Source: Aquabacterium sp. NJ1
GTDB lineage: Bacteria > Pseudomonadota > Gammaproteobacteria > Burkholderiales > Burkholderiaceae_C
Direction of reading: 5' to 3'
Assembly: GCF_000768065.1 (NCBI RefSeq)
Contig: NZ_JRKM01000001.1
Span: forward strand, 4,570,001 to 4,634,000
Length of the DNA stretch: 64,000 bases
Part shown: piece by piece, positions 8,863-17,085 of the stretch
How positions within the stretch are numbered: the stretch's first letter is position 1
Layout of the letters: every line of letters begins with the position of its first letter
Notes under the pieces: model-generated
Told to the model about the DNA's origin: nothing
Database searches by the model: none
The model's input: only the letters and a program-made list of their open reading frames with translations
Position numbers and translations under genes: made by a program

Positions 8863-9473
8863 AATGTAATTCCGCGAGATTGAAGAGCTTTGGCGAGGGA
8901 TTGGACCGCGCGTGAGCAGTGCGTCTTCACGCTGCCCTCCGAGCAACCCATGGCTGCTGCCGTTTCTGCAACATCCAGTTCCTCCCAGTAACGCAGCAGG
9001 AACGCTTCTCGTTGACGCGCCGGCAATTTGCCGACTTCGTCTTCGATCTGAGCCAGTATTTCGGTTCTGGCGGCGGAATCATCAGCACCTTCGGTGCCAC
9101 CGTTGTCAGATCTGAGCGATTCCAGCAGGTTGAAGTCCCCGCTGTCGTCGTCATCAACCGCGGCTTCCAGGTCGCCGATGTTCATGAACACCGCATTGCG
9201 AACTTTCTGGCGACGGAACCAGTCCAGCGTGGCGTTGGACAGAATGCGCTGGAACAGCATGGGCCACTCGTTCGAGGGGCGGTCGGCGTAGCTCTGGGTC
9301 AGGCGGATCATGGCGTCCTGCACGATGTCCAGGGCGGCCTCTTCGTCGCGCACGGCATAGACCGTGCGCTTGAAAGCACGTCGCTCGACGCTTTTCAGGA
9401 ACTCGTTGAGTTCCTCTTCAAAGGAGGGACTGGGCAGGGGAGTCAAGACCGAATGAGCCGGTGGGCGAGCCAT
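8859..9473 (-). CDS. ECF-type RNA polymerase sigma factor
   Basis: 204 aa. Region 2 is visible as RRAFKRTVYAVRDEEAALDIVQDAMIRL and WPMLFQRILSNATLDWFRRQKV, followed by an acidic spacer (AAVDDDDSGDF). Region 4 is LPARQREAFLLRYWEELDVAETAAAMGCSEGSVKTH. It would direct RNA polymerase to a small regulon. It overlaps DUF3619 by GTGA and is the first gene of the minus-strand block. The block lies directly beside ilvB, divergently transcribed. Confidence 0.92.
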   Translation of the reverse strand: MARPPAHSVLTPLPSPSFEEELNEFLKSVERRAFKRTVYAVRDEEAALDIVQDAMIRLTQSYADRPSNEWPMLFQRILSNATLDWFRRQKVRNAVFMNIGDLEAAVDDDDSGDFNLLESLRSDNGGTEGADDSAARTEILAQIEDEVGKLPARQREAFLLRYWEELDVAETAAAMGCSEGSVKTHCSRAVQSLAKALQSRGITL

Positions 9474-9532
9474 TTCGCCGGCGGATTATGGCATTGCCAG
9501 GTGAATGTGGGGTTTTGCATCTCAGGGTCTGC

Positions 9533-9560
9533 TTGAATTGACGCGAAGGGATGCGATAAT
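9533..9560 (+). promoter_or_regulatory. candidate sigma-70 promoter for ilvBHC
   Basis: TTGAAT (9533-9538) and GATAAT (9555-9560) are separated by 16 bases. The predicted transcript start near 9567 leaves an untranslated leader of roughly 215 bases before ilvB. The 310-base gap 9474-9783 otherwise contains only the candidate leader ORF listed next; I see no classical attenuator hairpin with a T-run. Confidence 0.5.
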
Positions 9561-9624
9561 GTTCGTCTTTGCGCCATCTCGATCTGGTCTGAATCTGGAC
9601 AGCCCGACCCTTAAGTAGGCTCCG

Positions 9625-9732
9625 GTGGCAGACCGCGCAGGCTCCAAATCCGCCTCACAAGGGCGAGCACGCTGGCAATCCGTTGCCGCAGTGCTGTTGT
9701 TGCAGACCTCACAAAAGGCTGTGGCGATGTAG
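9625..9732 (+). promoter_or_regulatory. candidate leader ORF upstream of ilvB
   Basis: A GTG-started frame of 35 codons runs from 9625 to the stop TAG at 9730-9732. Near its end it encodes V-A-A-V-L-L-L, a run of regulated branched-chain residues, 50 bases before ilvB. No convincing ribosome binding site or alternative terminator stem was found, so this is only a candidate for translation-coupled control of the ilv operon. Confidence 0.25.
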
Positions 9733-9783
9733 AGGGGCACCGATCGTTTTTCGTTAGAGAAATTCGGAAAGGTTCTTTCAATC

Positions 9784-11565
9784 ATGGACATGTCTCCTGC
9801 GGACATCAAGCGCGCCGGCACGGCCGACGCCCACACCCAATCCCCCTCCGGCGAGATCCTCAACGGGTCCGACATCCTTGTGCGCTGCCTCCAGGCAGAA
9901 AACGTCAAGTACATGTGGGGCTACCCCGGTGGCGCGGTGCTCTACATTTACGACGCCCTGTACAAGCAGGACACCATCGAGCACGTGCTCGTGCGCCACG
10001 AACAGGCTGCCGTTCACGCCGCTGACGGCTACGCACGCGCCACGGGCGACGTCGGCGTGGCTCTGGTGACCTCCGGCCCTGGCGTGACGAACGCCATCAC
10101 CGGCATCGCCACGGCGTACATGGACTCCATCCCCATGGTGATCATCACCGGCCAGGTGCCCACGCCTGCGATCGGCCTGGATGCCTTCCAGGAGTGCGAC
10201 ACCGTCGGTATCACCCGCCCGATCGTCAAACACAATTTCCTCGTCAAGGACGTGGCCGACCTGGCTGCGACCATGAAGAAGGCCTTCCACATCGCCCGCA
10301 CCGGTCGCCCCGGTCCTGTGGTGGTGGACGTGCCCAAGGACGTGTCGCTCAAGACCACCGCCTTCCACTACCCCGAGACGGTGGAAATGCGCTCGTACAA
10401 CCCGGTGCGCAAGGGCCACGGCGGCCAGATCCGCAAGGCCGTGCAACTGCTGCTGACGGCCAAGCGTCCCTACATCTACACCGGTGGCGGTGTGATCCTG
10501 GGTGAGGCTTCCAAAGAACTGCGCGAATTGGTTGACATGCTGGGCTACCCCAGCACCAGCACCCTGATGGGCCTGGGTGCCATCCCCGCATCTGACAAGA
10601 CCTTCCTGGGCATGCTGGGCATGCATGGCACGTACGAAGCCAACATGACCATGCAGAACGCCGACGTGGTGATCGCCGTGGGCGCCCGCTTCGACGACCG
10701 CGTGATCGGCAACCCCAAGCACTTTGCCCAGGTCGAGCGCAAGATCATCCACATCGACATCGACCCCTCGTCGATCTCCAAGCGCGTCAAGGTCGACATC
10801 CCCATCGTGGGCGATGTGAAGGACGTGCTGCTGGAAATGATCTCGCAGATCAAGGAGTCGCCGCTCAAGCCTGACCAGAACGCGCTGGCCGCGTGGTGGA
10901 ACCAGGTCAACGAGTGGAAGAAGCGCGAGTGCCTGAAGTACAAGACCTCGACCGAGGTGATCAAGCCTCAGTCCGTGGTCGAGAAGCTGGCTGAGCTGAC
11001 CAAGGGCACCGACTACTACATCACGTCGGACGTCGGTCAGCACCAGATGTTCGCCGCGCAGTACAGCAAGTTTGAAGAGCCGCGTCGCTGGATCAACTCC
11101 GGTGGCCTGGGCACGATGGGTGTGGGCCTGCCTTACGCCATGGGCATCAAGCTGGCCAAGCCGGACGCCGATGTCTTCTGCATCACGGGCGAAGGCTCGA
11201 TCCAGATGTGCATCCAGGAACTGTCGACCTGCCTGCAGTACAACACGCCGGTCAAGGTGCTGTCGCTCAACAACCGCTACCTGGGCATGGTGCGCCAGTG
11301 GCAGCAGCTGGACTACGGCGGCCGCTACTCGCACAGCTACATGGATGCGCTGCCCAACTTCGTGAAGCTGGCCGAGGCCTATGGCCACGTGGGCCTGCTG
11401 ATCGAGCGCCCCGAGGACGTGGAAGGCGCGCTGCGCGAAGCCATCAAGCTCAAGGACCGCACCGTGTTCCTGGACATCCGCACCGACCCGACGGAAAACG
11501 TCTGGCCGATGGTTCAGGCCGGCAAGGGCATTTCCGAGATGCTGCTGGGTTCCGAAGACCTGTAA
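9784..11565 (+). CDS. ilvB: acetolactate synthase, large catalytic subunit
   Basis: 593 aa. This thiamine-diphosphate and FAD enzyme condenses two pyruvates, or pyruvate plus 2-oxobutyrate, in valine/leucine/isoleucine synthesis. The TPP-binding N-terminal domain has GYPGGAVLYIYDAL and the catalytic glutamate in VRHEQAAVHAADGYARATG. The central domain contains GARFDDRVIGN, and the C-terminal domain contains TGEGSIQMCIQELSTCLQYN and NNRYLGMVRQWQ. The metal motif reads GEG rather than the more common GDG. The first 25 residues are an extension beyond the core fold. It is the first gene of ilvBHC; the isozyme letter (ilvB or ilvI) is a naming choice. Confidence 0.95.
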   Translation: MDMSPADIKRAGTADAHTQSPSGEILNGSDILVRCLQAENVKYMWGYPGGAVLYIYDALYKQDTIEHVLVRHEQAAVHAADGYARATGDVGVALVTSGPGVTNAITGIATAYMDSIPMVIITGQVPTPAIGLDAFQECDTVGITRPIVKHNFLVKDVADLAATMKKAFHIARTGRPGPVVVDVPKDVSLKTTAFHYPETVEMRSYNPVRKGHGGQIRKAVQLLLTAKRPYIYTGGGVILGEASKELRELVDMLGYPSTSTLMGLGAIPASDKTFLGMLGMHGTYEANMTMQNADVVIAVGARFDDRVIGNPKHFAQVERKIIHIDIDPSSISKRVKVDIPIVGDVKDVLLEMISQIKESPLKPDQNALAAWWNQVNEWKKRECLKYKTSTEVIKPQSVVEKLAELTKGTDYYITSDVGQHQMFAAQYSKFEEPRRWINSGGLGTMGVGLPYAMGIKLAKPDADVFCITGEGSIQMCIQELSTCLQYNTPVKVLSLNNRYLGMVRQWQQLDYGGRYSHSYMDALPNFVKLAEAYGHVGLLIERPEDVEGALREAIKLKDRTVFLDIRTDPTENVWPMVQAGKGISEMLLGSEDL

Positions 11566-11598
11566 TTCACAAAGGCCCGGCTTGAGCGGGGCAGGGTG

Positions 11599-11626
11599 CA
11601 GTCAGGCGCTTGCCGGTGCCTGACTG
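11599..11626 (+). promoter_or_regulatory. 9-bp hairpin in the ilvB-ilvH leader
   Basis: CAGTCAGGC (11599-11607) pairs perfectly with GCCTGACTG (11618-11626) across a 10-base loop. There is no T-run after it, so it is not an obvious terminator. It lies in the unusually long 175-base spacer between the two subunit genes and may be part of a structured leader for ilvH or an RNA-processing site. Confidence 0.5.
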
Positions 11627-11740
11627 ACGACCTTGAACGCACCTGCCGGGATCAACGCTAAAACCGATACCTGTCGCACTACGTGGCCACGGCCCCTGGG
11701 TTACCGCCCTCTGGCTAAAGAGCCCGCAAGGACGATCTTT

Positions 11741-12232
11741 ATGAAACACATCATTGCCCTTCTGGTCGAGAACGAAGCTGGCGCGCTGTCGCGCGTGGTG
11801 GGCCTGTTCTCCGCACGCGGCTACAACATCGAGAGCCTGACGGTCGCCACGACCGAAGACCCTTCGCTGTCGCGCATGACCATCGTGACCACCGGTTCGG
11901 ATGACGTGATCGAGCAGATCACCAAGCACCTCAACCGCCTGATCGAAGTCGTCAAGGTCGTGGACCTGTCCGAAGGCCCTTACACCGAGCGTGAGCTGAT
12001 GCTCATCAAGGTGCGTGCCGTGGGCAAGGAGCGCGAAGAGATGAAGCGCATGGCGGACATCTTCCGCGGCCGCATCATCGACGTGACCGACAAGACCTAC
12101 ACCATCGAATTGACTGGCGACGCTGCCAAGCTCGATGCCTTCATTGAAGCCATCGACCGCGCCGCCATCCTTGAAACCGTGCGCACCGGGACCAGCGGGA
12201 TCGGGCGCGGCGAGCGCATCTTGCGCGTCTGA
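11741..12232 (+). CDS. ilvH: acetolactate synthase, small regulatory subunit
   Basis: 163 aa from ATG 11741; the frame is open upstream, but the ACT domain begins at once. The N-terminal ACT domain (KHIIALLVENEAGALSRVVGLFSARGYNIESLTVA) binds valine for feedback inhibition. The C-terminal part (RELMLIKV...RIIDVTDKTYTIELTGDAAKLDAFI) completes the subunit. It activates and confers valine control on IlvB. It is separated from ilvB by 175 bases with a hairpin and is followed by ilvC after 92 bases. Confidence 0.95.
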   Translation: MKHIIALLVENEAGALSRVVGLFSARGYNIESLTVATTEDPSLSRMTIVTTGSDDVIEQITKHLNRLIEVVKVVDLSEGPYTERELMLIKVRAVGKEREEMKRMADIFRGRIIDVTDKTYTIELTGDAAKLDAFIEAIDRAAILETVRTGTSGIGRGERILRV

Positions 12233-12282
12233 CTCACCGCAGTCTCTTTTCTCTTCCCGCTATTCCTGAATCCCTTGCCTGA

Positions 12283-13341
<1,059 letters not shown>

Positions 13342-13383
13342 TCCATCTGCCGGGCCTGGCCCGGTGGGATGATCGTTTGAATG

Positions 13384-13422
13384 AAAGCCGCCGGGGTGTG
13401 CAAGCCTCAGGCGGCTTTTTTC
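13384..13422. terminator. terminator of ilvBHC, overlapping the end of the convergent gene
   Basis: AAAGCCGCC (13384-13392) pairs with GGCGGCTTT (13410-13418), followed by a T-run. The right arm lies within the last codons and stop region of the minus-strand hydroxylase gene, whose stop is at 13407-13409. A-rich bases on the left side mean it could work in both directions. Confidence 0.75.
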
Positions 13423-14093
13423 TTGGCGCCTGGCCTCACGGGGGCCTCCCAATGCAAGGTGCCGCACAGCTGGTCCATCAGCGGCAGCACGATGTTGAAG
13501 TTGTGCGTGTGCATGAGGTCGCGGCGGTGGTGCAGGCGGTGCAATTGGCGCATCTCGCGCAACCAGGGCAGACTGGTCAGCCAGTGGTCTTCCCGCAGGT
13601 GGTGGCAAGTGTGGAAGAACTCGTACAGCAGGTAGCCCAGCGTGGCATGGGCGCCGTAGATCCAGGCCACGTTGGCGTTGACGGTGGTGCTGATCAGCCA
13701 GATGGATGGCGCGACAAACGCCAGCAGGTACACCACGATCAGCCAGGGTGGGAACAGGATCACGCGCCAGTCTTGCCATTGCTCGTAGCTCATGGCTTGT
13801 TCACTGAAAAAGCTGTGGTGATCGCCCGTGTGGCGGGCGTAGAACAGGGCGGCCCAACTGCGCTTGTGGTGGCCCAGTTCGCGGTGCACCAGGTAGACGG
13901 CTGCGTTGAAAACGAGCAGGCCGATGGGCGCGGCCAGCCATTGCCAGGGCTGGCTGTCGTGGACCTGGCTGAGCAAGCCAACATAGGCCGCCAGGCCCAG
14001 GCCAAACACAAATGCCGCATGCAGCAGCGCGCTGTAGTGGGGGCTTACCTGGGTTCGGTAGCGCAGACGGAAGGCCTGGGTTGCGTCACGCAT
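13407..14093 (-). CDS. fatty acid hydroxylase superfamily (sterol-desaturase-like) membrane protein
   Basis: 228 aa from ATG 14093, which has a strong AGGAGG upstream. Membrane di-iron hydroxylases carry clustered histidines, and these are visible: HRELGHH, HTGDHH, HTCHH and HRLHH. Four hydrophobic segments surround them. The family hydroxylates or desaturates lipid substrates using O2. It is the last gene of the eight-gene minus-strand run and lies 25 bases after the outer-membrane efflux gene. The substrate is unknown; the operon suggests a hydroxylated acyl compound. Confidence 0.85.
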   Translation of the reverse strand: MRDATQAFRLRYRTQVSPHYSALLHAAFVFGLGLAAYVGLLSQVHDSQPWQWLAAPIGLLVFNAAVYLVHRELGHHKRSWAALFYARHTGDHHSFFSEQAMSYEQWQDWRVILFPPWLIVVYLLAFVAPSIWLISTTVNANVAWIYGAHATLGYLLYEFFHTCHHLREDHWLTSLPWLREMRQLHRLHHRRDLMHTHNFNIVLPLMDQLCGTLHWEAPVRPGAKKKAA

Positions 14094-14118
14094 GTCGAGC
14101 CTCCTGTGTCGGACTGGA

Positions 14119-15651
14119 TCAGGGGGTGCTGGCTGCGGCTGGCTTGTCTGGCACAGGTGTTGCCGTCCAACCGCCACCAATGGCTTTGTAGAGTAGCACG
14201 GTGGTCATGGCGCGTGCTGTCTGCGCCTGGATGAGCTCGTCTTCTCGTTGCAGCGCGCTGAGGCGCGCCTCCAGCACGGGTTGCAGCAGGCCGGTGCCTT
14301 CGTCAAACAGCTTTTGCGCGTGCAGGGCACCATCGGCAGACGTGCGCCAGGCCGTGGTCAGCTGCTGCGCGCGCTGGTCCAGTGCATGGCGTGCGCTGTA
14401 GGCGTTTTCGACATCTTCCAGCGCGGTGAGAACGGCTTGTTCGTACTGCGCCGCTGCAGCATCCAGCCGAGCGTCGCTGGCCTTGATGTTGGCCTGGATG
14501 CGGCCGCCTTCGAAGATGGGCAGCTTCACCCCGGCGCCCCATGCCGTGAAGCTGGAAGAGGCCGAGGGCAGGCTGCCGATCTCCAGGTGCCCATCGTTGG
14601 ACAGGAAGCCCAGGTAGAACTTGGGCAGCACCTCGGCCTTGGCGCTGCCGAGGCGGGCCGCCATGGCGCGAACCACGTTGGCGCTGCCTCTCACATCCGG
14701 GCGGCGCTCCAGCACGTCGGAGGGCAGGATGCCGGGCAACTTGTCGGAGATGGCGCTGGCGTCAGCGGGGGCGCTGGCGGTGGGGCGGGGCAGGGTCTTG
14801 AGTGCTTCAGGCGCTTGCCCGGTCAGCACGGCCAGGCGGCGCAGTCGGGCGCCCAACAGGCTTTCCAGCGGGGCCTGCATGGCGCCCAAAGCCTCTACGG
14901 CGGCCTTGCTGCGGTCGATGTCATAGCGGGTGGCCTGGCCAGCGTCGAAGCGGCCTTGTGCATAGCGTTGAAGGCGCTGGGCCGTGGTGATGCTGCGCGC
15001 CAGCACGTCCATGCGGCGCTCCAGGCTGCGGGCTTCGATGTAGTTGCTGGCAATGTCACCGGCGACCATCATCTGGGCGCCGTGCAGCTTTTCTTCATAG
15101 GCCAGCGCGGCCTGGCGTGCGGCTTCTGCATCGCTGCGGCGCGAGCCGAAGATGTCCACCTCCCAGGCAGCGGCAAAGCCACTGCCGTTGAACGAGCTGA
15201 TGGGGACGTTGACCGGCGGCAGGTTGATCGGAATCGGCAAGGGCACCGTGGGCGGGCTGACATCGTTGAACTTCTGCCGGCCGGTGGCGCCATAGGCCAT
15301 CAGCGTGGGGTAGAGCGCGGACTCGGCGGTGGTGACCACGGTGCGGGCTTCACGAACGCGGGCAACGGCGGCGCGGATGTCGGGGTTGGCGGCCAGGCCC
15401 TGGTCGATCAGCTGGATCAGCGTGGGGTCCGGGATGGTGTGCCACCAGGCGGCAATGTCAGTGCTTGTTGCCGCGTCAGGGCTGGATGCCGTGGGCGCGT
15501 GATCGAAGGCCTTGGGCGTGGCCATGTTGGCGGGCACATCCACCTTGATGGTGGTGCACGCACCGAGTGTCAGGCACAGCATGGCCGCGAGGCTGCATGC
15601 ACGCAGGGCCGGTGTGGGGATCATGAAGGGCTCACGAGGCATGCTGTTCAT
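14119..15651 (-). CDS. outer-membrane efflux lipoprotein (TolC/NodT type)
   Basis: 510 aa. The lipoprotein signal ends LCLTLGACTT (lipobox LGAC). The two outer-membrane efflux repeats (PF02321) follow: WWHTIPDPTLIQLIDQGLAANPDIRAAVARVREA, and a second half starting near RRPDVRGSANVVRAM with YEQAVLTALEDVENAYS. It forms the trimeric outer-membrane channel of a tripartite exporter. Its ATG at 15651 overlaps the preceding gene's stop (ATGA, 15651-15648), so it is translationally coupled to the MaoC-PTA gene. It is the natural partner for HlyD and the ABC proteins in the same operon. Confidence 0.93.
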   Translation of the reverse strand: MNSMPREPFMIPTPALRACSLAAMLCLTLGACTTIKVDVPANMATPKAFDHAPTASSPDAATSTDIAAWWHTIPDPTLIQLIDQGLAANPDIRAAVARVREARTVVTTAESALYPTLMAYGATGRQKFNDVSPPTVPLPIPINLPPVNVPISSFNGSGFAAAWEVDIFGSRRSDAEAARQAALAYEEKLHGAQMMVAGDIASNYIEARSLERRMDVLARSITTAQRLQRYAQGRFDAGQATRYDIDRSKAAVEALGAMQAPLESLLGARLRRLAVLTGQAPEALKTLPRPTASAPADASAISDKLPGILPSDVLERRPDVRGSANVVRAMAARLGSAKAEVLPKFYLGFLSNDGHLEIGSLPSASSSFTAWGAGVKLPIFEGGRIQANIKASDARLDAAAAQYEQAVLTALEDVENAYSARHALDQRAQQLTTAWRTSADGALHAQKLFDEGTGLLQPVLEARLSALQREDELIQAQTARAMTTVLLYKAIGGGWTATPVPDKPAAASTP

Positions 15652-17072
15652 TGAAGGTGCGCGACAGGGTCGAGCCGGTCCTGGGCTTCGGACAGCAGCA
15701 CGGCCAGCGCTGTGGAGGCCACGCGGGTGCGTGGGCTGTCGGCCTTGTCGATCAGGATCACCGGCACCAGGCTGCCGAGCACGATGCTGGCCACGTCGGC
15801 GTCAGCCAGGAAGCTCAGTTGCTTGACGAGCATGTCGCCGGTTTCGAGGTTGGGCACCACCAGCACATTGGCCTGGCCAGCCACGGGGGAGTCGGGGTTC
15901 TTTCGTTGGGCCACATCGGGGTTGATGGCGGCGTCAAAAGACAAGGGGCCGTCAACCAGCCCGCCTGTGATCTGGTGGCGCTCGACCATCTTGCACAAGG
16001 CTGCGGCATCCATGGATGAGGGCAGCGCGCTGGTGACGGCGTCGGCTGCCGACAGGATGGCCACGCGCGGCTCGTCGAAACCCAGGATGCGGGCCAGGTC
16101 GATCGCGTTCTGCACGATGTCGCGCTTGGTCTCCAGCGTTGGCTGGGCATGGATGGCCGCATCGGTCACGATGAAAGGGCGAGGGTAGTCGGGCACATCG
16201 GCCACATAGGCGTGGGTGAGTTCGCGGTGCTGTCTCAAGCCACCCTCGCGCGCGGTCACGGCCTGGAGCAGGGCGTCGCGAGTGATCTGCCCTTGCATGA
16301 TGGCGGCCACATCGCCTTCGCGGGCCAGGGCCACGGCCTGCCAGGCTGCGGACGCGGCAGAGGAGGCCTCTTCCCACTCGCAGCCTGACAGATCCAGGCC
16401 ATGCGCTTGAGCCAGGGCCTGCACGCGCTCACGAGGGCCAATCAGCAGGGGCTGGATCAGGCCGCAGCGGGCGCCATCCAGCGCGGCCATGAGGCTGTCG
16501 ACCGAATCCGGGTAGACCACGGCGCAACGGATGGCGGCCAGCGGCTTGGTCAGGGCCATCAGCTGCGCAAAGCGTTCATGCCGATGCAGGTGCAGCTCAG
16601 GCAGACGCTGTGCCTCGCGCTGAACCTTCACGGCCGGCGCCATGACTTCGGCTTTGCCGGTGATGACGGGCTTGCCCAACTGGTTGCTGCACATGCAATC
16701 GAGCAGCACCATGTTCTTGTCGCGCTTTTCCTTGACCGTCACGGTGACGGTGATGACGTCTCCCAGGCCCACCGGCCGCACAAAACGCAATTGCTGGCCG
16801 ACGTAGATGGTGCCGGGCCCGGGCAGCTTGGTGCCCAGCACGGTCGAGATCAGCGTGCCGCCCCACATGCCGTGTGCGATCACCTTGTGGAAAGGCGTGT
16901 CACGTGCGTAGGCCTCGTCCAGGTGCGCCGGGTTGACGTCGCCGCTGAGGATGGCGAACAGCTCGATGTCGTCCTTGGTCAGCACGCGCGTGAGGGATGC
17001 GCTGTCACCGACCTTCAACTCGTCGTAGCAGCGGTTCTCCAGCAGGACTGGTGTGTTGGCAATGGGGCTCAT
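15648..17072 (-). CDS. bifunctional enoyl-CoA hydratase/phosphate acetyltransferase
   Basis: 474 aa from ATG 17072. The N-terminal MaoC (hot-dog) hydratase domain shows FAILSGDVNPAHLDEAYA and the GMWGG region, about residues 20-135. The C-terminal PTA_PTB domain runs from about residue 165 to the end (VVYPDSVDSLMAALD, PFIVTDAAIH, GPLSFDAAIN, ANVLVVPNLETGDMLVKQL). Enzymes of this fused type occur beside PHA synthase genes and acetate kinase. Here the kinase is missing and an efflux channel follows. It could hydrate crotonyl-CoA-type substrates and exchange acyl-CoA with acyl-phosphate. It starts 13 bases after phaC. Confidence 0.9.
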   Translation of the reverse strand: MSPIANTPVLLENRCYDELKVGDSASLTRVLTKDDIELFAILSGDVNPAHLDEAYARDTPFHKVIAHGMWGGTLISTVLGTKLPGPGTIYVGQQLRFVRPVGLGDVITVTVTVKEKRDKNMVLLDCMCSNQLGKPVITGKAEVMAPAVKVQREAQRLPELHLHRHERFAQLMALTKPLAAIRCAVVYPDSVDSLMAALDGARCGLIQPLLIGPRERVQALAQAHGLDLSGCEWEEASSAASAAWQAVALAREGDVAAIMQGQITRDALLQAVTAREGGLRQHRELTHAYVADVPDYPRPFIVTDAAIHAQPTLETKRDIVQNAIDLARILGFDEPRVAILSAADAVTSALPSSMDAAALCKMVERHQITGGLVDGPLSFDAAINPDVAQRKNPDSPVAGQANVLVVPNLETGDMLVKQLSFLADADVASIVLGSLVPVILIDKADSPRTRVASTALAVLLSEAQDRLDPVAHLQ

Positions 17073-17085
17073 GTCCCGGCTCAGT

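Noticed and set aside
9559-9618. ATG-started 19-codon leader peptide before ilvB
   Set aside because: Its start overlaps the -10 box, so it would precede the predicted transcript start, and it has no regulated-codon run.
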